64,000 nt of DNA from Dioszegia crocea (taxonomy: Eukaryota > Basidiomycota > Tremellomycetes > Tremellales > Bulleribasidiaceae), in the NCBI GenBank assembly GCA_001600615.1, contig BCKK01000005.1, positions 992,001-1,056,000 on the forward strand, read 5' to 3'. A program made the position numbers and the translations under genes. The notes beneath the pieces are model-generated. The model was not told the DNA's origin and made no database searches. It worked only from the letters and a program-made list of their open reading frames with translations. Position 1 is the stretch's first letter, and every line of letters begins with the position of its first letter. Positions 54,517 through 64,000 of the stretch are shown here, in pieces.

Positions 54517-55176
54517 ATGTTCAAGAATCGCCTCACCAGTCACTTCCGATCCGGATCGAAAAGTACTGCGCGGTCTGATCCAACACGCCAGCTATATTTC
54601 AACACCGCTACTTGCGGAACCATCAATACGCATACCGACTTCTACACCTCCGTCTTCAACAATCTCACCAAAGACACCAACATCGAGCCCTTGCAAAGCG
54701 ACGGTAATCCCGTTAGTACGCGCGCAGACGGGACGGACAAAGACGACCCAGATCGAACGGGGAGAGAAGCAATGTTCCTCGCGGGCGTCTTTGATCCCAG
54801 TTACGGCGAAACTTTCCATAAAGACAACATTGGGAGCGTAAGCACTGCCATTTCGACTGGTATACTTAGTGCTACCCCAGGTACCGAGGCATGGAAGGCC
54901 GGGGCGTTACATAATTACACCATTGGGGACCTGGAGGATTGGGTGGGGAAGATGTCGGTTGATACTCGTAGAGATTTGATACTGAGGTATCATGAGAAGC
55001 TTGGTGTGGGGGTTTCAGAGGAGGCGAAGGGTGTGTGGGAGGGATATTCTCGGAGTCTGGCGGAGACGAGCAACGTCACCAAGGCCGCCCTAGGAACTAG
55101 CGCCATCGCGCTCGCTGTGACCGCCTCCTACTTGTACTTTAGCTCTCAAGACAGTTCCACAGGGACAGAGTATTGA
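54517..55176 (+). CDS. family member 5: tail-anchored protein
   Basis: One exon of 219 codons. A basic Ser-rich N-terminus (MFKNRLTSHFRSGSKS) is followed by YFNTATCGTINTHTDFY, EAMFLAGVFDPSYGETF at 84-100, GTEAWKAGALHNYTIGD at 122-138 and the motif DLEDWVGKMSVDTRRDLI at 138-155. A transmembrane segment at about 188-208 (KAALGTSAIALAVTASYLYF) and an 11-residue tail ending STGTEY complete it. The motif region matches the protein at 25360 (DMADWIRGMSVATRR) closely enough for common origin. No signal peptide is seen, so a tail-anchored topology with the bulk in the cytosol is the simplest reading. Function unknown. Confidence 0.8.
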   Translation: MFKNRLTSHFRSGSKSTARSDPTRQLYFNTATCGTINTHTDFYTSVFNNLTKDTNIEPLQSDGNPVSTRADGTDKDDPDRTGREAMFLAGVFDPSYGETFHKDNIGSVSTAISTGILSATPGTEAWKAGALHNYTIGDLEDWVGKMSVDTRRDLILRYHEKLGVGVSEEAKGVWEGYSRSLAETSNVTKAALGTSAIALAVTASYLYFSSQDSSTGTEY

Positions 55177-55663
55177 ATATCATTGACAGCATTTTCCCCA
55201 TAGCTCAAAGCCCCGCCCGGCCGTGCTCAGCCAACCTACTGGTCTGCTTACTTAGATCAACACCGGCTTACATGCACTCATTGTGACGACTCACCACAGA
55301 TGAGTGACTGACGTACAGTCATCACTTGCGCCCGGCCTGTTCCCTATCTCTCTCGCTTCAGCCGATCAGGCCGAATACCCTGGGCTTGAGACGCGCGCTT
55401 GGGCGCAGAAGGGGCTGAGGGGCCAATGATCCAGGTCTGACGTAGTATGCAGTCATATGACACGAAAGAATATCGAGCCCTTTCCTATGGAGCTATAGTT
55501 CAACGATAGGCTTATGGGGACACAACTGAGGTGTGACGCGTTTGGACGTACAAGGGTTGGAAGTAAATTGTTGCTAGGAAATTGCCTGCATCAGTGGCGC
55601 ATTAAAACAGCACACATTCGTACTGCCTATAATACAATAGTCCCCCTCTCCTCCCAGTCCCGC
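55177..55663. other. intergenic region between convergent genes
   Basis: About 490 bases of 3' flanks. No supportable gene. Confidence 0.5.
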
Positions 55664-57434
55664 CTATCGGTCAACCTCCCCAAACACCAAGTCCATAGTC
55701 CCGATAATCGCCACAGCATCAGGCAAGAAGTGGTGCCTCATCATAAAGTCGGATCCGGCCAAGTGGGCGAAACCGGGAGCGCGGATCTTGCACTTGTATG
55801 GTCGTTGAGTTCCGTCAGAAACGAGGTAGACACCCATTTCTCCCTTGGGGGCTTCGATAGCTGTGTAGGTCTCTCCTGGTGGGACTGAATAACCCTCAGA
55901 GAAGATCTGCAATGTCAGCTGTTGGTCTATAAACAGGCGATTGGAAGAAAGAGAACTCGCCTTGAAGTGGTGGATCAAACTCTCCATAGATTCCTTCATG
56001 CTGGCTCTTGGGGGAGGGACAATCTTGTGGTCGTCTACCTTAATGGCACCGGTGGGCATTTTGTTGAGACACTGGTCGATGATGCGGAGAGATTCTCGGA
56101 ATTCCTGCACTCGGCAGAGATATCGGTCGTCTAAACATGTCAGCTACTGGTCTGATCCATATCCGACGTGACCCTAACTCACAGCAATCACCGTTCTTCC
56201 CTACTGGTACATCAAACTCCACCTGGTCATACGCGTCATACGGCGCCACCTTCCTGATATCCCATGGCACCCCACTTCCTCGAAGCATGACACCAGAGAA
56301 CGAGTAGTCTAGCGCCTCTTGCGCAGTCACCACTCCGACGCCGACAGTCCGCCCCTTCCAGATTCGGTTCCCAGTGACGACCTCCTCAATCTCGTCTATC
56401 CTGCTGCTAAACTGGGTGGCCCACTTGAAGATATCATCGAGCAGACCGTGGGGTAGATCGAACGCGACTCCTCCCGGTCGGACGTAGGCTGCGTGCATTC
56501 GCGCACCAGACACCCGCTCGTAGAACTCCATAAGCTTCTCACGCTCTTCGAAACCCCACAGGAAGGGAGTCAAGGCTCCGACATCTATTGATCAGTCAAG
56601 GCCCGATCCAGTGGGGAATTCAACATACCCATAGCGTGTGTCAAAACAGCCATCAAGTGGTTCAACACTCGTGTAATTTCTCCAAATAGCGTTCGAATCC
56701 ACTTCGCTCGTTCTGGTACCTCAATGTTCAATAGCTTCTCGACCGCCATAGAGTAGACCAGCTCGTTCGTCACTGGATGATCAGCCTTGCAATTTCAAGA
56801 TTCTCCGGAATCGACGTACTCATAGAGACGTAATCCAATCGGTCGAAGTATGGTAATGCCTGGGTGTAATTTTTGTACTCGATCAACTTCTCGGTTCCAC
56901 GGTGTAGTAGTCCGATATGTGGATCGGCTCGCAGGATTTCCTGGAAGCTATCAGCAGCGGTTCTGTACAGTGTTGTGTCCCGCGCGCTCAAGAGCGACAT
57001 ACCTCTCCGTTCAACTCCAGAATTAGACGCAAGACACCGTGAGCGGCGGGATGCTGTGGTCCAAAGTTGACTGGCTAAGTCAGCTCCAAGCATTCTATAA
57101 ACTGGCCACACATCCCCGACAGACTTAACAGCGGACATACCTGTGAAATGTCTCATGCTAGCGTCTTTCCGGCTTGTACCTTCCTTCAAAATCTCCTCAG
57201 CGCTCAAGCCGTGCAGCCTGTCAAATATCAGCTTCGGACCCAGCACCTCCAAGTGTGAACGTAGACGCACTCCTCTACTGAGTGAGCGCGCAATGGGCTA
57301 GATCGACCCTCGATAGCGGGTGTGGCAAGGGAGCGGATCGAGCTGACTGCGGCCGCTGCTCTGATCGGGATGGACGACGAGGCAGCATGCCTGGACGATA
57401 GCCGCGAGGCCAAGGGGCGCAGATTGCGGATCAT
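55664..57434 (-). CDS. nuo49: NADH:ubiquinone oxidoreductase 49-kDa subunit (complex I)
   Basis: The N-terminus [18 protein letters not shown] is a mitochondrial presequence. Later exons give [126 protein letters not shown], and the end [12 protein letters not shown]. This is the complete NDUFS2/49-kDa family, which forms the quinone pocket with its PSST partner. The His (HPAAH) and Tyr (YFDRLDY) involved in quinone binding are present. Six or more introns. The join between the presequence exon and the next is the least certain, because the acceptor and donor near 57230-57300 are not ideal. Confidence 0.94.
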
Positions 57435-57964
57435 GGCTCTGAAATGAGTGGTGAGATGTGGTGTATAGAGCTCCGAGATCGATCGTCTTTTGGAGTGAGG
57501 CGTCAAGCTCAGACGGAACCAATCAGGTCAAGCCGGTTGGCGCGGTCGGGCGGCGAACGCCGAGGGGGTTTGCCGTAAGTTGGGTGGCACTGGGTGGCGA
57601 GGGCCAAGGGGTGGCGAATGCAATGCTTCCCATGGTCTACAGAGACCGTACAGTCTTTACTGGCTGTCTTTGGTAGACAAGATTAAGCAGGTTTAGTCAG
57701 GAACATATGAACGCAACGGCCAAGACAACTATCCAGTCATCAATCTGTGAAGCGGAGCACGAACAAGCAACAAAAAGATAGTACCGAGGTATTTGGGTTG
57801 TTCTATAACGGTGAGGTGAGGTACTTCGAGCTCATAACCTCTACCTTGCTATTGCAAGCAAGGCACGCCGAGGTCATCTCCGATAGTGAGGGACCAATTC
57901 GCATCTCAAACGCGAACCCGGGCGACCCGTTCAGAAGGGGTATATACACATTTCGCTATATATC

Positions 57965-57994
57965 AGTCCGGACTCATGGCTCGGTAGTCCGGAC
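57965..57994. promoter_or_regulatory. paired AGTCCGGAC boxes
   Basis: AGTCCGGACT (57965-57974) is a perfect 10-bp palindrome; AGTCCGGAC recurs at 57986-57994. Start-to-start distance is 21 bases, two helical turns. TCCGGA-type half sites are of the kind bound by fungal Zn2Cys6 dimers (inference). Confidence 0.5.
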
Positions 57995-58078
57995 CCGGAT
58001 ACAGCGAATGACGATGACGGATCACCCACTGTACCCACCCCGGTGTATAATTGGACAATTTAGGATATCCACATATGA

Positions 58079-58099
58079 CCGGGTGAGGATATCACCCGG
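58079..58099. promoter_or_regulatory. 8-bp inverted repeat
   Basis: CCGGGTGA, spacer GGATA, TCACCCGG: perfect 8-bp arms. It lies 85 bases after the paired boxes and about 550 before the glycosyltransferase ATG. Confidence 0.5.
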
Positions 58100-58645
58100 C
58101 CGGATTTATTACATTTAGGAGGGGGTTTCTAATCTACTCGCCAATTTGTCGAATGGGGTAATACAGCGTTGATGGTTGGCGGGAAAACCTGCTGCACTAC
58201 CCCGGATGAAAGTTGAAGCCAGGTAGCACCATGGGACGATATCCGCCTGCGCGACCCTCGGCAATAGCGGATTGCAAAAATGTGGCGGCGATCTTTGATT
58301 TTACAAATTGGCCACCGGCGCGTCGTGCTTCGTGCCTAGCCGAACGCCTCAAGCTCCGATATACAAATTCTCAGATATCAGGCTTCTGTGTCAGGGCACC
58401 AGACCGGCGGGATTGCCACCAGCTTGATCTCTGCGCAAGGACAACAGAGCCCCGAGCGAAGGCAGTTTGCCACCTGTTGCCACCCAAAGCGGCCACGTGC
58501 AGAGCTGTTTCAGATCGTTACGGCATCTCCGCTTTTGAACTTTCCAAGAGCTTGTTCGGGTGAGAGCCAGAGTACGCTCTCTCTCATTCACATCTCAACT
58601 CATAAGTACCAATATCGTCGCACGTCGCACCATCTTGGACCCGAG

Positions 58646-60748
58646 ATGTCGTCGCCGGGCCTCACCAGTCCCTTGGACCGTGGCAGCCCATCTCGACTGG
58701 GTAGTCCGATGGTGGACCGCAGAGGCCGAGCGCGATCTGGCAGTCCGGTCCCTGGCCGTCGGGCCTTGGCTCGACTTCGCGGCAGGCCGACCTGGATTGC
58801 GGGCTTCGTTATCCTTCTAGCTGGTATCACTCTCTGGAGTGGTGGATCCGCACGGAGCAGTCTGCTACCTATATTTGGGGGTCTGGTACGTCCATTTCAG
58901 ACCATTGCAGTCGGCTCGAACTGAGGATTTAGCGTGCGAAGGGACCTGCAAGTCGGCACACTGAACCAATCAGTATCGTCCTCATGTCCGGTCCCAATGA
59001 CAGGTCGATACTAGATGTCACCAGGGCGATCCTCGCTACAGCTGTAGGACCCTACGAGCTCATTGGTGAGTTCCAACGGCGCGCGGGAGGTCACATCGCT
59101 AATCTCTAGGCGTCTTCACTGGCGATAACGACGCAAGTGAGCTCATAGTGAGCAACGTCATCGAGCACCACCAAGCGGCCAAAGTCGACCGTCCCAATCG
59201 GGGATTGCAAGCCTACACTGTCTTTTCAACCTACCCTCCCCCCTCATCCCCACCGGCCGAGCTACACCTCTCAGCACTCCGCTCAGCCAAACATCACTAC
59301 GTCGCAATCATAAACGCCAATGACCTAATGGAAGAGTACGGCTGGGATCGGATCCTTCTGACAGGGATCAAATCTTCGTCGGAATTGCTAGCGGTATCAG
59401 GCAGAGCGGCGGCGAATTTGGAGTATGAGAATGGACGACGGGCGAAATTGGTCGATGGGGTTGGGGAACCTTTACCTGAGTCTCATGCGGAGGATGCCAG
59501 TGGGCCACTGTTGCATGTGAGACAGGTAGCGATGCGGAGTCCGATATTGTATGATGCGAGAAAGATGAGGGAGGTGGGGTATATGACGCCGGAATTGGAA
59601 GATGCTGGAATGGGCGATTTGGACGTGAGTTGAGCTCTTTTTGGATAGGCGGTCTGAAGCTGACTTCCAGATGTGTCTCCGAGCGAGGAGAGATCACGGA
59701 TGGAAGTGTGCCTACTATCCCGTATCGGTCCACACGAAGGATAATTGGAAACTCGTCACTGGGACCGCTGGATTTGGGTTAGAATTGGAACTCTCACCGA
59801 AGGATATCAAGATGTTGGACCTGGGGTCGCATACTTTCGAAGGTGCAGAGTTGGAGACTATCCGGGCGATAAAGCGAGAAGTACCGGATATCCCAGTGTG
59901 CGTCTGCCCTCTTGCTTCTTGTCCGACACTAGGCTGACAGCCCAGGACGATCGTTACAGCGATTACAGCACCCCATCTCCCATACTTCCAACACCTCTAC
60001 ACCACACTCGATTGGTCCGCTCATACCCGCTACATCCTATACCTCCTCCCCACCTCTATCCCAATCTGTCTATCCGAATTGGCCGATTTGCAAGGTATCG
60101 AGATCCGGAAATTTGGCTCCAAACACCGTCCGGCATGGATGCACGCAGATGAAGGTATGGGGCAGTACGCGTGGAAAATGGAAATGATCAGGGAAGTGAT
60201 GGATGATTATGGCGGTTTGGTATTCTGGCTTGATCCTCAAAAGAGGCTATTGAGCCAGATGCACAAGACTTGGACAGAGGTGGCAATGTTGGGTGTTTGG
60301 TCGACTGATACAGGCGGGCCGTTGAGCTTGTGAGTCGGACTCTTTCAGCTCAGGTTGAGACATGCGCTGATGGTTATAGGTGGACACATCCGGGCATGAT
60401 TGCACACTTTGACCTCCCGGCTTCGGCATTATCAGGCTCGAACTGCAATTCGGGAAGTATGGGTTTCAACTCGCATAACGCAGCAGCCATGACGAAGATC
60501 ACCCGTCCGGTAAGTATTTGTGCAGTAGGCCTGACCAGCGCTGACTGATTTAGCTGTTCGACTGCGCGTTGAACAAAGACTGCATTGCCCCTCCTGGATC
60601 ATCTCGCGCAAACCACCGACAAGATCAAGCAGCGCTTACTGCCCTCATACATCTCAATGGGTACAGCTGCGATATGAGGGGTCCGATGGAGGATCAGCGT
60701 GAGAAGGAGAAGATGAACTTGGGCAAGTGTGAAGGTGAGGTGTATTAG
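58646..60748 (+). CDS. type II membrane glycosyltransferase-like protein
   Basis: A Ser/Arg/Pro-rich cytosolic start (MSSPGLTSPLDRGSPSRL) leads to a signal anchor (TWIAGFVILLAGITLW). The lumenal part first gives SIVLMSGPNDRSILDV, GVFTGDNDASELIVSN and MCLRARRDHGWKCAYYPV, an N-terminal domain resembling nucleotide-sugar folds. The second module has IVTAITAPHLPYFQHLY, GQYAWKMEMIREVMDDYG, VFWLDPQKRLLSQ (D-x-x-x-R where transferases hold metal), NCNSGSMGFN and CALNKDCIAPPGSSRANH-RQDQ. The second module recalls the DUF1647-type family. It probably acts in the Golgi on wall or capsule glycans (inferred). Six introns. Ends GKCEGEVY. Confidence 0.75.
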
Positions 60749-61204
60749 TGTATCTTGGTATTGGATTTCGGCATGTATACTATAGATGATTATATATGCT
60801 TGAGATATATATGCTTGAGAGGCGTGATGTAACCTGCAGATACTCTCAACCGTACAGACCTCACACTGCGATCAGAGGTATTCAAACTATGAACGACGGC
60901 GTACGACGTCTGCACCTTTAGACATCTTCAGACATGCCTTGTCTTCCAGCCTGCTGCAACCGGCGATGCAGGGAGGTATGAGACAACGAACCAAGCGATA
61001 GAACTGTCATGGATCGTGGATCTGAGAGCACTGAGCCAAAAAGCAGAAGGCACAGGTGTAGCATCGGCACTCTACCCGGCGAAAATAGCACACTACAAAA
61101 GGAACCTAAGCTCGACCCTTGCGGGGAGACCGGCAGAATACGAAACGAACATCCCCAACACCCCCAGCCGATGACAACCCCCTTCCCTAACAGCTGCGAA
61201 GCGC
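60749..61204. other. intergenic region between convergent genes
   Basis: About 455 bases of 3' flanks. Contains a short repeat atatatgcttgaga twice near 60795-60825. No gene. Confidence 0.5.
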
Positions 61205-61609
<405 letters not shown>

Positions 61610-61928
61610 TGTATGTGTTTGTTGTTTGGGGGTGGGGTGGGGGTGAAGAGAAGGTTGTGTGTTGGTGGAATGTGGGAAGAAAGGTGGGTATGAGAGGGTT
61701 GACTGTGCTTATATAACTACCAGAGATAAACAACGCGGGGGGCGGTGGCAAATGGGAATCGGGATTCAGCGGCGTTATAATATGATGGAGTCACGTGAGT
61801 GACACGTATACTTGTAATTATGCGGAAGCACAGATGGGTGTGGCAGTGGCGGTATGGCCCAGTGTGGCACCAGAGACCATCCATTCCACAGCTGTATCTC
61901 TTGCAGCGTTGCATACACTGCTCAGACA
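61610..61928. other. histone H4 promoter and 3' flank of the neighbour
   Basis: About 320 bases between H4 and the neighbour's stop. Contains the H4 TATA box at 61708-61715 and G/T-rich leader on the + strand. Confidence 0.55.
61708..61715 (-). promoter_or_regulatory. TATA box of histone H4
   Basis: TATATAAG on the minus strand, 98 bases before the H4 ATG. Confidence 0.65.
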
Positions 61929-63453
61929 CTACGCCCATGCACCCTCCAAAGCCTCAATCTCCACATCCCGCTGAGTCATGCCCAGTTCTTTCAGCGCGCC
62001 TTCAATGTCCGTCTTGTCCTTCTCGGCCGCCTTGTCCATATCTGCCTCGACACGCTCGCCATCCTTACCCAGCATATCCTCCAAATCATGCTGAGACGAC
62101 ATGAGCAGCAGCTCCGTCCCCTGATAGTCTAAAAACGACACGGGATTCGGTGCGATCCAACGTCGATTCCCAAATAGGTCGTGTAAAAGTTTCGGATACT
62201 GACTCGTCAGCTTAATCATACTGATAATTGCCCAATACTCACATGTGCCTTCTTCTCACGAGGCATATTGGCCGCTCGCGGGTTCGCAGTGGCGTTATCG
62301 GCCGAATCGGGGTCTTTGATAGTGAGCATCACAGCACCCTTCTGTTCCAGCCCCAACTCCTCTTGCACCCGCCCGAAATCCTCTGGAGGCGGAGTCGTGA
62401 TTTCATACGCCAGCAAGACCTTATAGTCCCGCTGTTTATTGTGGTCTGGCGAATCTGCGACTTCGTCTCGGGGAGAATGGAGGATGTAGTGACCTCGAGC
62501 AGCTGGTCGTGCGGCGCCTTGATGTCTGGTGCCTGTATTCGGGTTAGCTTTTTCCGACAATATTGACGCAGATGTAGCTCACCCCTCGTTTTGGTCTCGT
62601 AGGAGTACTCCCCGAACGCAGTCTTCAGAGCTGATCGATCGGTATCGGTACTGCCTACCAACCCCCAGATATTCTGCCGCTTCGCGCCTGGATCAGGCAA
62701 CTTCTTCTTGCCCACTTCGATAATGCGGTGATAGTGGCCAGACGAATGCTTGCCGCTTTTCGGAAGAAGTAGGATGTGAAATCTGAGAATCAGCTTGATA
62801 CATAACGAGGACTGACTTGGAAACATCATCCAGCGAGTTGACATCGTCCGTTTCGATTTTTGGCCGGTACAGGAAATAGATGTGACCCGATTCAAGTGTC
62901 CCTAATCATTAGTAAGATGATCGACATTCATGCTCACCATGCGATGGCTCTTCGTTACCACCACTAGGCGGTGTATCCTGGCGAGTAGTGTCGCCTTTTG
63001 ATGTGTCCTTGCTGTCATCCCCCTATACAGGTGTCAGCCTCGCATGTGCAACCGAAAGTAAACGCCGAAGCTTACCTCTTTTTGCTCCTTCACGCCCTCT
63101 TCCCCCTTCTGCTCGCCCTCGCCCTCCACAAGAGCCTTCAGAGACTTATCCTCCGGCTCAGCCTTCTCATCCGTGTACCCCTTAGTCTCATCCTCTCCGC
63201 GCTCATTCGTCAACTTAGCATCGCCCACTCCATCCTCACCGATACCATCTGCTTTGGTATCTGCCTTCTCATCCTCACCCTCCTCATCCTTACTTGCTAG
63301 GCCCACCTGTCCATCATCCCCAACTTCCAACTTCCCATAAGCCTCCTTCTTTGCCTTCTTCGCAGGTGGCTTTTTGGCGGCTGACGGGGCTGCAGCCCGT
63401 TTGTCTCCCGTCTTGTCGTCGGCTTTAGCTCCTCCTGATCGTGTAGATACCAT
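61929..63453 (-). CDS. conserved nuclear-looking protein ('BTB transcription factor'-labelled fungal family)
   Basis: The start MVSTRSGGAKADDKTG is followed by a Lys/Ala-rich segment (AAKKPPAKKAKKEAYG, likely nuclear signal) and a long Glu/Asp/Lys-rich stretch. The ordered core begins TLESGHIYFLYRPKIETD and continues DDVSKFHILLLPKSG, HYHRIIEVGKKKLPDP, NIWGLVGSTDTDRSALK and YSYETKTRG. Later come GHYILHSPRDE, DYKVLLAYEITTPPPEDF and YPKLLHDLFGNRRW. I recall fungal and bacterial proteins with the same GxIYFxYRPK...RxIxVGKKxLP core, often labelled as BTB transcription factors without proof. Function is unknown; a nuclear role is suggested by the basic stretch. The C-terminal ELGMTQRDVEIEALEGAWA is acidic and helical. 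Five introns. Start ATG is 63451-63453. Confidence 0.75.
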
Positions 63454-63756
63454 GCTTGCGATGAATGTAGAGTATACAGCGGCTGGGAATGCTGCGATTG
63501 AGGGTGAAGAGACAGGCAGGTGTCCGCATGACGACACTGGTGGAGGCGGGGATCTGTGGGGTAACCCTTCGGCCATCGCCGTCTGACGTAAAGATCCGCC
63601 ACAAGCGGCAACCCTCGGCAACGCGCAATCTCGCTGGCTGGTGTCGGAGACCATTCTGCCTGTGTTCTCTATCCCATCCACTCACTCTACATCAGACACA
63701 TAGCGACAACGCAAGGCCATACAGCGCTCCACGCGCGGGCAGAAACAACATCGAAA
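63454..63756. promoter_or_regulatory. divergent promoter at the right edge
   Basis: About 300 bases between the ATGs of the neighbour and the partial gene. The minus frame is open upstream to 63681 but lacks protein-like features. No TATA element. Confidence 0.45.
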
Positions 63757-64000
63757 ATGCACATCCCACTCATCACCCAGCTCGCATCAAACTTACTCCC
63801 CTTCTTCCATTCCCCACCCGCCGCCTCCCTATCCTCCTCTCTCACTTTCCGGCCCATCCACGCTCACTCTCAATCAACAGCCCACAATCCCCATCTGCTT
63901 TTACATGATGTCTCTCATCATTCTTCGGATTACCGAGCATCCGGCTCTGGCGAAGACGCTGAATTCGCCGATGACTTTCTCAACATCCGAACTCGACCCA
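63757..64000 (+). CDS. partial protein, 5' end only
   Basis: A frame from an ATG in an A-rich context runs to the window edge: MHIPLITQLASNLLPFFH, then PAASLSSSLTFRPIHAHS and HDVSHHSSDYRASGSGED, ending NIRTRP. The first 20 residues are hydrophobic and could be a signal peptide or anchor. There are about 81 codons and no stop. No family recognised from this much. Confidence 0.5.
   Translation, partial: MHIPLITQLASNLLPFFHSPPAASLSSSLTFRPIHAHSQSTAHNPHLLLHDVSHHSSDYRASGSGEDAEFADDFLNIRTRP

Larger units (their letters stand above)
57435..58645. other. long intergenic region with palindromic elements
   Basis: About 1.2 kb, divergent promoters of nuo49 and the glycosyltransferase gene. Near 57930-58100 the sequence has TATA-like runs (gtatataca, ctatatatc), two AGTCCGGAC boxes and one CCGGGTGA inverted repeat. 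An open + frame (57747-58118) has no ATG start and no protein-like pattern. Confidence 0.55.

Noticed and set aside
57747..58118. 124-codon frame in the nuo49 / glycosyltransferase gap
   Set aside because: It starts with GTG, has no protein-like hydrophobic pattern, and runs through TATA-like and palindromic promoter sequence.

Overview
The window is nuclear DNA from a basidiomycete fungus, most likely a tremellomycete (the Cryptococcus, Kwoniella, Saitozyma and Trichosporon side of the tree; inferred from gene architecture and protein flavour, not from a search). Genes are dense and alternate on both strands. Nearly every one is cut by several introns of about 45-70 nt with GTNNGT donors and a CTRAC-like branch point just before the acceptor. 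Histone H4 itself carries two introns. All coordinates below span first to last coding base; introns lie inside them.

Layout. 0.3-3.5 kb: an SDR polyol/ketose reductase, the methionine-salvage dehydratase MDE1 and a mitochondrial thioredoxin. 3.7-6.7 kb: a disordered protein and an LEA-like/transmembrane/Cys-rich protein, both unrecognised. 6.8-14 kb: VMA4, SCO1, SPB4, ISC1. 14.1-16.4 kb: a velvet regulator (VelB type) with a very large insert. 16.4-18.3 kb is gene-poor. 18.3-26.3 kb is accessory-looking: an orphan ORF, a secreted lipase-3-like protein whose nucleophile Ser is Gly, an unrecognised Tremella-type protein and two members of a dispersed family. 26.5-34.2 kb: an MRH-domain protein, a small mitochondrial protein, USB1, PUS4 and SAD1/USP39. 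34.7-43.3 kb: a third family member, ABD1, a polyamine oxidase and an MFS exporter. 43.4-53.9 kb: a coiled-coil protein, a fourth family member, RTS1 (PP2A B56), QCR9 and a glutaminyl cyclase. 54.5-64 kb: a fifth family member, the complex I 49-kDa subunit, a Golgi-type glycosyltransferase, histone H4, a conserved nuclear-looking protein, and the start of one further gene.

Most genes are unrelated housekeeping functions: RNA processing (SPB4, USB1, PUS4, SAD1, ABD1), mitochondria (SCO1, QCR9, nuo49, thioredoxin) and signalling (RTS1, ISC1, velvet). They do not form one pathway.

The best candidate for something undescribed is a set of five short, intron-poor genes, all on the + strand (about 23.6, 25.4, 34.8, 46.2 and 54.5 kb). 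They share a weak but ordered motif pattern centred on D-[ML]-x-x-[WI] followed, in the clearest pair, by M-S-V-x-T-R-R. Three end in a C-terminal membrane anchor. Other points to check are the lipase-like protein lacking its Ser, the QCR9 first intron with no AG for more than 200 nt, and palindromic element clusters in two promoters.
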